A DNA stretch of 64,000 nt, from contig JADZEX010000075.1 in NCBI GenBank assembly GCA_020850355.1, positions 1-64,000 on the forward strand, in the 5' to 3' direction. A program made the translations under genes and the position numbers. Position 1 is the stretch's first letter; every line of letters starts with the position of its first letter. Of the stretch, positions 55,089-63,895 are shown in pieces. The stretch is from Fimbriimonadaceae bacterium (GTDB taxonomy: Bacteria > Armatimonadota > UBA10988). The notes below the pieces were generated by a model that was not told where the DNA came from, ran no database searches, and was given only the letters and a program-made list of their open reading frames with translations.

Positions 55089-56411
55089 ATGCGGCAGCTC
55101 GGGCGGCGGGACTTCCTACGGCGCGGCGCCAGCGCGGTCGGGGCGCTGGCCTTACCGACCATCGTGCCGTCCGCCGTGCGCGGGCAGGAGGCGCCCTCCA
55201 ACCGCCTGGCGCTGGGCCTGATCGGTTGCGGCGGCCGCGGGCAGTGGCTCGCCGACGCCTTCCTGCGGTTGCCCGGTACCGAAATCGTGGCCGTCTGCGA
55301 TGTCGAGTCGGCGGCGCCGAATGTCGGCCGCACCGTGGCTCGCAACAAGCTGCTCGGGGCCTATCAGAAGGCCGGTCGCCAGGTCGAGGTGAAGGCCTTC
55401 GGCGACTACCGCGAGATGCTCCGCGAGGTGCCCCTGGATGCGGTGATCGTCGCCACGCCCGACCACTGGCACGCCCTCCCGACGGTCGCCGCGCTGCGCG
55501 CCGGGATGCATGTCTACTGCGAGAAGCCGCTGGCCAACAGCATCCCCGAGGGCCGTGCCATCTGTCGCGCGGCGCAGGACAGCGGCAAGGTGGTGCAGGT
55601 CGGCAGCCACGAGCGTTCCACCGCCTCTTGCCGGTACGCCGCCGAGCTGGTCCGCAGCGGCAAAATCGGCCAGCTCCGCCGGCTGGTGGTGCAGTTGCCG
55701 TGCAGCGATGGCCACCATCGCGACGCGCGCAGCTTCCGGCGGCCGACGCCCGAAGCGGTCCCGGACGGCCTCGACTGGGACGCCTGGCTGGGACACACAC
55801 CGCTGGTGCCCTATCATCCGCGCCGTTGCCACTTCTGGTGGCGCTTCATTCTGAGCTACGGCGGTGGCGAGATGACCGACCGCGGGGCGCATGTGATCGA
55901 CATCGGCCAGCTCGGCGCCGACAAGGATGCCTCCGGCCCGGTGAGCATCGAGGCGCAAGGTGTGCAGGAGCCCGGCAGCCTCTACAACGCCTTCTGGGAC
56001 TACCGCTTCACCGCCCGCTACGCCGACGGGCTGGAAGTGATCGGCACTAGCGAGGGCCCCCGCGGGATCCGCTTCGAGGGCTCCGAGGGCTGGATCTTCG
56101 TGAACATCCACGGCGGCAAGCTGGAGGCCAGCCGGCCGGAGCTGCTGCAGCTTCAGCTCGGCGCCACCGACCGCAGCCTCGGCCGCAGTCCGGGGCACCA
56201 GCTCGATTTCTTGCAGGCAGTGCGGCAGAACCGGCCGGCCATCGCCCCGGCCGAGGCGGGCCACCGCACCGCCTCGTTCTGTCACCTGGTGAACGCCGCG
56301 ATGCGACTGCAGCGACCGTTGCGCTGGGATCCGCGGACCGAGAAGGCCGTCGACGACCCCGCCGCCGATGCGCTGCTGACGCCGCTGATGCGGGCGCCCT
56401 ACCAGCTCTGA
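55089..56411 (+). CDS. Tat-exported Gfo/Idh/MocA family oxidoreductase
   Basis: A 440-aa protein with a twin-arginine signal (GRRDFLRRGASAVGALALP), the Rossmann motif LGLIGCGGRGQW, the motif YCEKPLANS and substrate-domain MTDRGAHVIDIGQLG. It parallels the oxidoreductase at 23347 but is a distinct subfamily member. The substrate is probably a sugar or related polyol. AGGAG precedes the ATG. It lies 44 bases downstream of rlmN. Confidence 0.9.
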   Translation: MRQLGRRDFLRRGASAVGALALPTIVPSAVRGQEAPSNRLALGLIGCGGRGQWLADAFLRLPGTEIVAVCDVESAAPNVGRTVARNKLLGAYQKAGRQVEVKAFGDYREMLREVPLDAVIVATPDHWHALPTVAALRAGMHVYCEKPLANSIPEGRAICRAAQDSGKVVQVGSHERSTASCRYAAELVRSGKIGQLRRLVVQLPCSDGHHRDARSFRRPTPEAVPDGLDWDAWLGHTPLVPYHPRRCHFWWRFILSYGGGEMTDRGAHVIDIGQLGADKDASGPVSIEAQGVQEPGSLYNAFWDYRFTARYADGLEVIGTSEGPRGIRFEGSEGWIFVNIHGGKLEASRPELLQLQLGATDRSLGRSPGHQLDFLQAVRQNRPAIAPAEAGHRTASFCHLVNAAMRLQRPLRWDPRTEKAVDDPAADALLTPLMRAPYQL

Positions 56412-56426
56412 GGCGGCGCCGCAGGA

Positions 56427-56455
56427 TTGGCTGACGGGCTGGGCCGTGGTATCCT
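56427..56455 (+). promoter_or_regulatory. Promoter of the M20 peptidase gene
   Basis: TTGGCT (56427-56432), 17 bases, TATCCT (56450-56455). The predicted start near 56462 leaves a leader of about 16 bases before the ATGs at 56478/56481. Confidence 0.55.
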
Positions 56456-56477
56456 CGCCGCTCGTGAGACCCGCCCG

Positions 56478-57827
56478 ATGATGCTGTCCGACCTGCTGCG
56501 AGCCGCCGACGAGAGCGTCGGTGAGCTGACTCAACTCCACCAGGACCTGGTGCGCTTTCCGACGGTCAACACCGGCGTGATGCCGACCGGGCACGAGACG
56601 CCCTGCGCGCGGTGGCTGGCCGACCTGCTGGACTACGACGGCGTGCGGGCCGAGGTCTGGGAGGCCGCGCCGCACCGCGGCAACCTGCTGGCTCGCCTGC
56701 CCGGCCGTGGCGAGGGGCGCAGCCTGCTCTGGATGTCGCACCTCGATGTGGTGCCCGAGGGCGACGCCAGCCGCTGGAGCCGGGCGCCGTTTGGCGGTGA
56801 ACTGGTCGACGGCTGGGTCTACGGCCGCGGCAGCAACGACTGCAAGGGGCTGGTTTCGCCGCAGGTCCACGCGCTACGGTTGCTGGCGCGCCACCGCGTG
56901 CCACTGCGCGGCGATCTGCGGCTGGCGGCCTGTGCCGACGAGGAGGCCGGCGGAACCTACGGCTTCGCGGCCGTCGCGGCGCAGCGGCCGGAAGCGCTGC
57001 AGGCCGACCTGGCCATCAACGAGGGCGGTGGCGCCAGTGTGCGACTGCGCGACGGCCGGCCGGCGGTGCTGGTGGCGGTGGGCGAGAAGGGGCGGCTGGA
57101 AGCGCAGTTCACGCTGCGCGGTCACAGCGAACACGCCTCGATGCCGTGGCTGGCCGACAACCCGCTGGACACTCTGGCCAACTTGCTGCGCCGGCTGCGG
57201 CAACACCGCGCGCAGGTCGTGCTGACCCCGCCGGCCGAGGAGCTGTTGCGCTCTTGCCTCGGCAGCTTGCCGCCCCACGGCACCGACCTGGACGAGTGGC
57301 TGAAGCAGCACGCCGCCGACCTGGCCGGTGACCTGCCGCGGCTGCTGGCGCTGACGCGCATGACCATCGAGCCGACGGTGGTCAACGCCGGGCAGAAATC
57401 GAACGCCGTTCCGGACCAGGCGACGCTGACCGTCGACATCCGCACCTTGCCGCAGCAGACCCGCGCCGACGTCGAGCGCGAGTTGCGGCGGATCACGCGG
57501 GGATTGAAGGGCGTTGGGTTCCGGCTGACCGAGACCGCGGTCGCCAACGACACCGCCTGGACCGCCGCCTGGGCTGAACTCTGTAGCGAGGTGCTGGCCG
57601 CCGCCGGGACCCCCGACTGCCCGGCGTTGCCAACCTGGTGCACCGGCTTCACCGACAGCCGCCTCGTGCGCCCGCTGGGTGTGCCGGTGCTCGGCTTCGC
57701 GCCGGTCCCGCCGGACACCGACGGCAGCCGCTGTGGTTGCCACAACATCGACGAGCAGTTCCCGGTGGCGGCGCTGTTGTACCGCACCAAGGTGCTGCTG
57801 GCCCTGGCCTGGCGCTGGTGCGGCTGA
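56478..57827 (+). CDS. M20-family metallopeptidase (ArgE/DapE/CPG2-like)
   Basis: About 449 aa (ATG 56478; 56481 is equivalent). It has the metal-binding pattern of the M20 family: MSHLDVVPEG (first His/Asp), GRGSNDCKG (bridging Asp), ADEEAGG (catalytic and metal Glu), a dimerisation domain at about 190-340 with RGHSEHASMP and the final His in CHNIDE. It should hydrolyse an N-acyl amino acid or small peptide; acetylornithine or succinyl-diaminopimelate deacylase cannot be decided from the sequence. It is free-standing with its own promoter. Confidence 0.87.
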   Translation: MMLSDLLRAADESVGELTQLHQDLVRFPTVNTGVMPTGHETPCARWLADLLDYDGVRAEVWEAAPHRGNLLARLPGRGEGRSLLWMSHLDVVPEGDASRWSRAPFGGELVDGWVYGRGSNDCKGLVSPQVHALRLLARHRVPLRGDLRLAACADEEAGGTYGFAAVAAQRPEALQADLAINEGGGASVRLRDGRPAVLVAVGEKGRLEAQFTLRGHSEHASMPWLADNPLDTLANLLRRLRQHRAQVVLTPPAEELLRSCLGSLPPHGTDLDEWLKQHAADLAGDLPRLLALTRMTIEPTVVNAGQKSNAVPDQATLTVDIRTLPQQTRADVERELRRITRGLKGVGFRLTETAVANDTAWTAAWAELCSEVLAAAGTPDCPALPTWCTGFTDSRLVRPLGVPVLGFAPVPPDTDGSRCGCHNIDEQFPVAALLYRTKVLLALAWRWCG

Positions 57828-57985
57828 GGGGCGGGCACAAGGACAACCCGGCGGGCTGGCCAATGGCGGGCGCCGGGAGTAGCGCGCGCCATGGAACGCC
57901 GCGAGTTCGGCCCATCCCACAAGCGTCGCAGGCTGCCGTGAATCGAGTGCCGGCTGCCATCGGTGGTGCGAGAAAGGTGTAGCGC

Positions 57986-59908
57986 ATGAGGCTCATCGAA
58001 CCGCCACGAGATCAACTCGACCGACTCCGTACCCCACTGACGGCAGGAGAGCGGCGCGTCCTCGACTTCTTCGACGAGACCCTGGATCAGGCGTGGGAGA
58101 TCTACATCCAGCCTCACCTCAACGGCCTGCGCCCCGACTTCGTGCTGCTCAATCCGCACGCGGGCATCGCCGTGTTCGAAGTCAAGGACTGGAACCTGGC
58201 TGCGCTCGGCTACCACTGGAGGGACGGTGCTGTTGGCAAGCCGGCTCTGTGGGCCACCGACCGACACGGTCAGGGCTTCCGGGTGGCTGACGACCCAATT
58301 ACCAAAGTCGACGAGTACCGCGACGCTCTCGCCGAACTGCACTGCCCGGCGATCGGATACCAGGCCTTGCGAGACCACCGCATTCGCTCGCTCATCACGG
58401 CTGGCGTGATCATGACTGAGTGTTCCACCGAGACGGCGAGAGAGTTCTTTGACCCAGCGCGGGAAGCACGAGGAATGCTCTTCGACCGGGTCGCGCGTTA
58501 CTACCCTCTGGCCGGCGGCGAGGCGCTGGTTGGGCGGCGGTTGACGACGGTCTTTCCGGAGGCCTTGCGCTGCCAATCGGCATATATGACACCGCAACTG
58601 GCCGACGACCTGCGAGCCTGGCTGATCGAGCCCACCGCGGCAGCGGAACAGCGCAGGCCTCTGAAGCTTGACAAACGACAGAAGGACCTCGCCACCAGCC
58701 GCACATCAACCGGCTACCGGCGCATCCGTGGCCCAGCAGGATCGGGCAAGTCGCTGATCCTGGCGGCTCGCGCCGGGGACCTGACTGCCGACCACCAAGA
58801 CGTCTTGGTTGTCTCTTTCAACCTGACGCTGTGGCACTGGTTGCACGACCTGGCGGTGCGCTACCCCGTGCCTGATCGCAGGTTGGCGCAGCGATCCACT
58901 TGGACTCACTTCCATGAGTGGTGTCGACGTCTCTGCTACCTAGCCGGCTGGGAAGATCAGTACAAGGGCCTGTTTGAGGAGTTCAGCCTGAGCGACGTGC
59001 TCGACCTGGAGATGCCGAACCTGGCCAGGCGCGCGGTGGCCCACCTTCGTGGCGCCGGCTCCGCGGCTCCATGGAGCTTCGACGCGATTCTGGTCGACGA
59101 AGGGCAGGACTTCCGGCTCGAATGGTGGAGCCTGCTGCGCCAATGCCTCCGAGACGGCGGGGAGATGGTGTTGGTTGCGGACCGCGCACAGGACGTCTAC
59201 GAGCGTGCGGATGCCTGGACCGAGGAGGCCATGTCAGGCGCTGGCTTCAGCGGCGCCTGGAATGATCTGACCGACAGCTACCGTCTACCGGACAAGATCA
59301 TCCGGTACGCGCGCAGCTTCCTGGAGCAGTTCGCGCCCGACGAACTGAAGAGCGCCCCCGCTGCGGTCCAGGAGCCCCTGCCAGGCTTCTGCAACTTGCG
59401 ATGGGTCCAGGTCGACGATCCAGCCGACGTCTGCGCGCGGTGCGTGGACGAGCTGACCCGCATTCCCCAGTCCGCCGAGCTCGGCCGGATGGCCATCGCC
59501 GATCTGCATCTATTGGTGCCCAACCACCAATTGCGCCTCCAATGCGTCGACCTGCTCGAACGCCGCGGGATTCACTGCTGCCACACGTTTGGACGAGACC
59601 ACGCGGAGCAGAAGCCACGCAAGCTGGCATTCTGGGCCGGTGACGCAGCGCTCAAGGCCTGCACGATCCACAGCTTCAAGGGCTGGGAGGCTCGCGCGAT
59701 CGTGGTCTGCATCGCCGCAGAGGATGTCCAGAGCCGGGCGCTCTACTACGTCGCCCTGACGCGCCTGAAGCAGCACGATCTCGGATGCTACCTGACCGTA
59801 GTCTGCGCCGATCCCACCATGGCCGAGTTTGGCGCGGCCTGGCCAGAGTTCGAGCGAGCGGAGGCTGGATCGTGGCCCTGGGGGAGCGCGGACCAGTCGC
59901 TGCGCTAG
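57986..59908 (+). CDS. NERD nuclease-related domain fused to UvrD/PcrA-like SF1 helicase
   Basis: A 640-aa fusion. Residues about 20-150 are a NERD domain with the restriction-endonuclease-like core PDFVLLNPHAG...FEVKDW (the D and E-x-K of the active site). Residues about 245-630 are an SF1 helicase: GPAGSGKS (Walker A), VVSFNLTLWHWL (motif Ia), FDAILVDEGQDF (motif II), DSYRLP, SFKGWEARAIVV and YVALTRL (motif VI). It should bind and process DNA ends or foreign DNA. The coding sequence is noticeably less GC-rich than its neighbours, with rare codons, pointing to recent transfer. AAAGG precedes the start. Confidence 0.9.
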   Translation: MRLIEPPRDQLDRLRTPLTAGERRVLDFFDETLDQAWEIYIQPHLNGLRPDFVLLNPHAGIAVFEVKDWNLAALGYHWRDGAVGKPALWATDRHGQGFRVADDPITKVDEYRDALAELHCPAIGYQALRDHRIRSLITAGVIMTECSTETAREFFDPAREARGMLFDRVARYYPLAGGEALVGRRLTTVFPEALRCQSAYMTPQLADDLRAWLIEPTAAAEQRRPLKLDKRQKDLATSRTSTGYRRIRGPAGSGKSLILAARAGDLTADHQDVLVVSFNLTLWHWLHDLAVRYPVPDRRLAQRSTWTHFHEWCRRLCYLAGWEDQYKGLFEEFSLSDVLDLEMPNLARRAVAHLRGAGSAAPWSFDAILVDEGQDFRLEWWSLLRQCLRDGGEMVLVADRAQDVYERADAWTEEAMSGAGFSGAWNDLTDSYRLPDKIIRYARSFLEQFAPDELKSAPAAVQEPLPGFCNLRWVQVDDPADVCARCVDELTRIPQSAELGRMAIADLHLLVPNHQLRLQCVDLLERRGIHCCHTFGRDHAEQKPRKLAFWAGDAALKACTIHSFKGWEARAIVVCIAAEDVQSRALYYVALTRLKQHDLGCYLTVVCADPTMAEFGAAWPEFERAEAGSWPWGSADQSLR

Positions 59909-60018
59909 CGCAGCGGCGGCGGTTGAGGCTGCCCCAGCGTACCTGGCCATACGGACACGAGCGTTCTGGAAGGCGGGTCCAGCACGGCTTCGCGCATGGC
60001 GTAGCTTGACCTGGCAGG

Positions 60019-60276
60019 TTGGAGAAGGCCTGGCGCGACGACTCCTGGCAGCCCGTCGCCCAGCTCACCAGCAACCGCCTCCGCCGGCTGGTGCTGCCGT
60101 TCGACCGCCTCACCACCACCGGCCTGCGCTGCCGCTGCGGCACCGCGCCAGCGGTCAGCGAGGTCCGGGTCTACGACGAGCCGCCCCAGGTCCAGGCCGC
60201 CGCCCGCCGCGCCCTGTCCGTGGCGGCGGCACCGGATGACCCCGCGCCGTGGCCCTGGGAGAGCGTCGCAGAGTAG
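60019..60276 (+). CDS. Short unrecognised ORF, possibly a remnant
   Basis: An 85-aa reading frame (TTG 60019) with a two-cysteine motif RCRCGT and an Ala/Pro-rich C-terminus. I recognise no family and see no clear ribosome binding site. Position between two accessory genes suggests the surviving 3' end of a larger gene or a small unknown protein. Confidence 0.3.
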   Translation: MEKAWRDDSWQPVAQLTSNRLRRLVLPFDRLTTTGLRCRCGTAPAVSEVRVYDEPPQVQAAARRALSVAAAPDDPAPWPWESVAE

Positions 60277-60420
60277 CCCCCGCGGGGTGGCAGCAGCGTT
60301 GGATGCGGCCCGCAGAGACCCCGGAAAATGGACAGTGGCTGTTCGTATTTCGGACAGTAGCTGTTCTGATTATGGCCAGGTGCTGTTGACATGCCGGGGC
60401 CGATATGGCACGCTGGAGGC
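60277..60420. other. AT-richer intergenic region with three repeats
   Basis: Noticeably less GC than the surroundings. It contains the three tandem 22-base units described separately; I see no gene in it. Confidence 0.5.
60330..60395 (+). repeat. Three tandem 22-bp repeats with ACAG-N3-CTGT core
   Basis: Units at 60330-60351, 60352-60373 and 60374-60395, period exactly 22 bases. The first two begin GGACAGTGGCTGTTC and GGACAGTAGCTGTTC; the third is degenerate (GGCCAGGTGCTGTTG). Each contains a near-palindrome ACAG-N3-CTGT (two perfect, one CCAG-N3-CTGT). They lie just before the DUF4143 ATPase start and could be operators, iterons or the multi-repeat end of an IS21-type element. Confidence 0.75.
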
Positions 60421-61656
60421 ATGGTCCCACGTCTTCTGGCGGCGCGGTTGGCGGAAGCCCTGGCGGACACGCCAGTGGTCCTGCTGCACGGGCCACGGCA
60501 GTCCGGCAAGAGCACGTTGGCGCAGCAACTGGTGGCTGAGGGCCGCCTGCAGCGGTACGTCACGCTGGATGACCTGGCGCCGCGGCGCGCCGCGCTGTCG
60601 GATCCCGAAGCCTTCGTCGCGGGGCTGGGCGGGGCCGTGGCGGTCGATGAGGCGCAGTTGGCCCCCGAGCTGTTTCGGGCCATCAAGGCCAGCGTGGACC
60701 GTGACCGGCGGCCTGGCCGCTTCCTGCTGACGGGCTCCGCCGACCTGCCACTGCTGCCGACGATTGCGGAATCGTTGGCGGGGCGGGTCGAGCGATTCAC
60801 GCTGTGGCCGCTGGCCGAGGCGGAGCTGCGCCAGAGTGAAGGAGTGCTGCTCGATGGCCTGTTCGATGGTCAGCCACCGTTGGTCGAGAGCGAGTTCCAG
60901 CGGGCTGACTACCTGGAGTTCGCGATACGCGGGGGCTTCCCGGAGCCGCTGCAGCGGGCCCCGGCGCGCCGGGCACGGTGGTATGGCGCGTACCTGGAGA
61001 CCCTGATCGAACGCGATGTGCGCCAACTGGCGAATCTGCAGGGCCGCCTCGAACTGCCCCGCCTGTTGGCTGCCTACGCCGACCGCGTCGGCGGGCTGCT
61101 CAACTACGCCGACCTCGGACGAGACCTGGAGATGGAGCGGGTCACGGTCAAACGCTACCTGGACGTCCTGGAGCTGGCGTTCCTCGTGCTGCGGTTGCCG
61201 CCCTGGCACCGCAACGTCAGCAAGCAGTTGCGCAAGGCCAGCAAAGCCCTGCTCGTCGACACTGGCCTGCTGGCCAATCTGCTCGGCGTCGGCCAACCGG
61301 CCAGCAGCGCCGCCGAGCGGCGCGCCGGGGCACTGCTGGAGAACTACGCGATTCTGGAAGTGCTGAAGCTCTTGGCGGCCTCGCCGATGGCCGCCCGGCC
61401 GTACCACTTTCGGACCGCCGACGGGGCTGAGGTGGATCTGGTCCTGGAACGCCCGGGCGGCACGCTGATCGGCCTCGAGGTGAAGGCCGCCGGCGCCGTG
61501 CAGGCCCGTGACTTCCGCGGCTTGCGGTCGTTGCAGGACGCCGCCGGGGAGAGCTTCCGGGCCGGCTACCTGCTGCACACCGGCCGCCACAGCGTGGCGT
61601 TCGGCCCCGGCCTGTGGGCGTTGCCGTTGAGTGCCGTGTGGGCCGGCGCACAGTGA
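60421..61656 (+). CDS. AAA-family ATPase with DUF4143 domain
   Basis: A 411-aa protein of the AAA_14/DUF4143 type: N-terminal P-loop HGPRQSGKSTLAQQL, Walker B-like VAVDEAQLAPEL, sensor TGSADLPLLP, then a winged-helix/DUF4143 half ending LVLERPGGTLIGLEVKAAG, a nuclease-like E-V-K strand. Such proteins are common mobile, probably toxin-antitoxin- or defence-related ATPases of unknown function. ATG 60421 fits the family N-terminus but GGAGG is only one base upstream, so ATG 60391 is also possible. Confidence 0.82.
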   Translation: MVPRLLAARLAEALADTPVVLLHGPRQSGKSTLAQQLVAEGRLQRYVTLDDLAPRRAALSDPEAFVAGLGGAVAVDEAQLAPELFRAIKASVDRDRRPGRFLLTGSADLPLLPTIAESLAGRVERFTLWPLAEAELRQSEGVLLDGLFDGQPPLVESEFQRADYLEFAIRGGFPEPLQRAPARRARWYGAYLETLIERDVRQLANLQGRLELPRLLAAYADRVGGLLNYADLGRDLEMERVTVKRYLDVLELAFLVLRLPPWHRNVSKQLRKASKALLVDTGLLANLLGVGQPASSAAERRAGALLENYAILEVLKLLAASPMAARPYHFRTADGAEVDLVLERPGGTLIGLEVKAAGAVQARDFRGLRSLQDAAGESFRAGYLLHTGRHSVAFGPGLWALPLSAVWAGAQ

Positions 61657-61665
61657 GTCCGGCGG

Positions 61666-61703
61666 CGGGCGTCGAAGGCCAGCTCGCGGCCCCAGCTCGC
61701 CCG
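61666..61703. repeat. Left copy of 38-bp imperfect direct repeat
   Basis: Matches 63853-63890 at 34 of 38 positions, with an identical 21-base core (61676-61696). The two copies lie 2187 bases apart and bracket the AlbA_2 gene. Confidence 0.6.
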
Positions 61704-61790
61704 GAGCCTCCATCCGCAGATGGATCTGGGCGATCTGCACATGGCGGCACGGTCCGCTGCTCGGAGGCGCGCAGCGCCGGCGGCGGCCGC

Positions 61791-63746
61791 TCAACGGAGC
61801 CGCGCGAGCCGCTCCCTGAAGCGTGGCTCACTGGGGAGCAAGCGGACCGCCTCGTCCAGGGCCGCTCGCACTTCCGACTGCGGGCGCCGCAGATACTCCC
61901 GCGCCCGCGACAGCTCATACAGCGCCCAAGCCCGCCGCGTGGCCCCTTGCTCCAACTGCAGCGTGCCCTCCAGCAACGCCGCTGCTTCGCGCAGTAGCTT
62001 CTCGCGGGCCTGCTCCTCCGTCTGGCGACGCGGCTGCCGCCGCATCGCGCCAGCCAGTTTGAGCTTGGTCTGGGCAAACTCCAGCATGTACCGCGGCTGC
62101 TGCTCTGCGACCAGTCCCGCTCGTAGGAACAGCCGGTGTGCCTCTTTGTGTCGCCCTGCGCGCTTCTCGAGAATCGCTGCCGAGGCGGCGGCCTGGTCGG
62201 CCAGATCCAACGGCAATCGACTGAGGACCTGCTGGGCTTCTGCCAACCGTCCCGCGCCGAGGTAGGCGTCAGCCATCGCCAGCACCACCGGCGCGGCTGT
62301 GGCGGCGCCCAGATCGGCCTGCCGATAGACCTGGGCCGCGGCATCCAGGTTGCCTTGTTGGCCCTCGATGCGAATCAACTCGGCCGCCAAAGCAGCCGAG
62401 TGCGGCGTCGCGGCGAGGGCAGCCTGCAGGCGACGCACGGCGGACTGGTGGTCACCGGTGCCGCGGAGGTAGGCGGCGTCGCGGATCGCCTCGCGCGCCA
62501 GGTACTCGGGATGGGCCGGCAAGACCGCCCGGAAGTAGCTGCGGGACTCGTCGAAGTCGAAGCGTGGCGCCGGCGAGCCGTTCTCTCGCAGGCTGCGGTG
62601 GATGCGCGGCAGGCCCGTCAACCGCCCTTCAGCGAGTCGCAGCTCTTTCAGGAACTCACCGACGCGCCGGTTCCGCGCGGGCACCGGTGGCACACTCGCG
62701 CCGCTGGCGAGGTGCGCCAGGTCAATCCCATCGACCGGCCCCGGGTAGCTGATCACCTCGATCCGGTCCGGGTACAAGTAGACTTTGGTCGGCTCGGAGC
62801 TCTCGTAGCTGCGGTGGTAAACGGCGTTCACGACCGCCTCCCGGAGCGCTGCGGTCGGGTAGGTGACGTGGTCGAGACGACCCGGCGCGTCGTCCTGCAT
62901 CTGGCTGTGACGCACCAATAAGGAATCGAGTCGAGTCAAGCAGCTCCGGACCTGTTCGTGCAACGGGCCTCGGACGACCTGTTCGCCGACAGCGTCGCCG
63001 TGGCCGTTGAACTCGACGATCTCGACCCGAGCGCCAGGAAACCACTGCTCCGGATCGTCCGCAAAGAACAACGGCGCGACGTTGCGCAGCAGTCGGTCGC
63101 CGTTGCTGCGGATCGTCAGGCGCAGCGCGTCGACGACCGCTGCCAGTTGCGCCGTCTCGGGGAGGTCGCTGCGAACGTCGCGCAGGAACTCCCGGATCTT
63201 GCTCTCGCGGAGGTCCGCGATGGTTGCTCCCAAGCACCGGCGATCGTCGAACGGCACCCGGGCAGTCTGGTCGATCAGCCGTTGCAGGATGGCGCCATCG
63301 GCTTTGGCGGTATCGCTGCCAAGCCGCACCCAGGATGCCCGCACCTGGCCCTTCGGACCGCCCACCAGATGCGGCCGCTGGTCCGAAGCAGGCGCCCAGA
63401 CCACCAAGACGACCCGCCCATCGACCTGGGCAGGGACGAGCAGCGGCTGGTACTCCGGGCTGATCAGGTGCTTGCACTGGCCCCGGATCCACTGCTGCGC
63501 GGCATCCAGATCCGACTGCGGCAGGCCCTTGACCGGCCGCTGCGCTACGCCATCCGCCTCCTCCACACCTAGCAAGAGGTAGCCACCGTTGAGGTTCTGC
63601 AAGTCGTTCGCGAAGGCGCCAATGGTCCGGATGACTTGGTAGCCCATCACGTCCGGTTCCCAAGTCGCCTTGAGTTCCAGTCGCGCCCACTCCACGGCGA
63701 CGCCGCCGAGCAACTCCTCCACGCCGATTGGCAGCGCCGCCGTCAC
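61791..63746 (-). CDS. AlbA_2 (Schlafen-like)/HATPase/TPR protein
   Basis: A 651-aa protein starting at GTG 63746, five bases after AAGGAGG. Residues about 20-140 form an AlbA_2 (SLFN-like) domain (ELKATWEPD, GGYLLLGVEEADG). Residues about 280-400 are the HATPase_c_4-type region usually following it (ALREAVVNAVYHRSY, EVISYPG). The C-terminal 220 residues are alpha-helical repeats resembling TPRs. Such proteins are treated as transcription or RNA-binding regulators and recur in defence islands. A -10-like TATGAT lies upstream. Confidence 0.85.
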   Translation of the reverse strand: MTAALPIGVEELLGGVAVEWARLELKATWEPDVMGYQVIRTIGAFANDLQNLNGGYLLLGVEEADGVAQRPVKGLPQSDLDAAQQWIRGQCKHLISPEYQPLLVPAQVDGRVVLVVWAPASDQRPHLVGGPKGQVRASWVRLGSDTAKADGAILQRLIDQTARVPFDDRRCLGATIADLRESKIREFLRDVRSDLPETAQLAAVVDALRLTIRSNGDRLLRNVAPLFFADDPEQWFPGARVEIVEFNGHGDAVGEQVVRGPLHEQVRSCLTRLDSLLVRHSQMQDDAPGRLDHVTYPTAALREAVVNAVYHRSYESSEPTKVYLYPDRIEVISYPGPVDGIDLAHLASGASVPPVPARNRRVGEFLKELRLAEGRLTGLPRIHRSLRENGSPAPRFDFDESRSYFRAVLPAHPEYLAREAIRDAAYLRGTGDHQSAVRRLQAALAATPHSAALAAELIRIEGQQGNLDAAAQVYRQADLGAATAAPVVLAMADAYLGAGRLAEAQQVLSRLPLDLADQAAASAAILEKRAGRHKEAHRLFLRAGLVAEQQPRYMLEFAQTKLKLAGAMRRQPRRQTEEQAREKLLREAAALLEGTLQLEQGATRRAWALYELSRAREYLRRPQSEVRAALDEAVRLLPSEPRFRERLARLR

Positions 63747-63770
63747 TGCAGCCTCCTTGCCTTCGCCACC

Positions 63771-63776
63771 ATCATA
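63771..63776 (-). promoter_or_regulatory. -10-like element before the AlbA_2 gene
   Basis: TATGAT (63776-63771 on the minus strand), 24 bases before the GTG start. No convincing -35 is seen at the usual spacing. Confidence 0.4.
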
Positions 63777-63852
63777 CCCCCTGCTGCGCATCGGCCGCCA
63801 CTGTGTGGCGTCCGGCCCCGGCCGATGGGCTGGCGCACGATAATCTCGGCGA

Positions 63853-63890
63853 CGGGCGCCGCAGGCCAGCTCGCGGCCCCAGCCGGCCCG
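63853..63890. repeat. Right copy of 38-bp imperfect direct repeat
   Basis: Second copy of the repeat at 61666-61703; identical core at 63863-63883. On the minus strand it follows directly after the stop codon of the partial gene at the window end. Confidence 0.6.
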
Positions 63891-63895
63891 CGCAG

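Noticed and set aside
60330-61656. IS21-type transposon
   Set aside because: The repeats recall IS21 ends, but the following ATPase has DUF4143 architecture and is not IstB; no IstA gene is present. Kept only as a possibility in the repeat finding.
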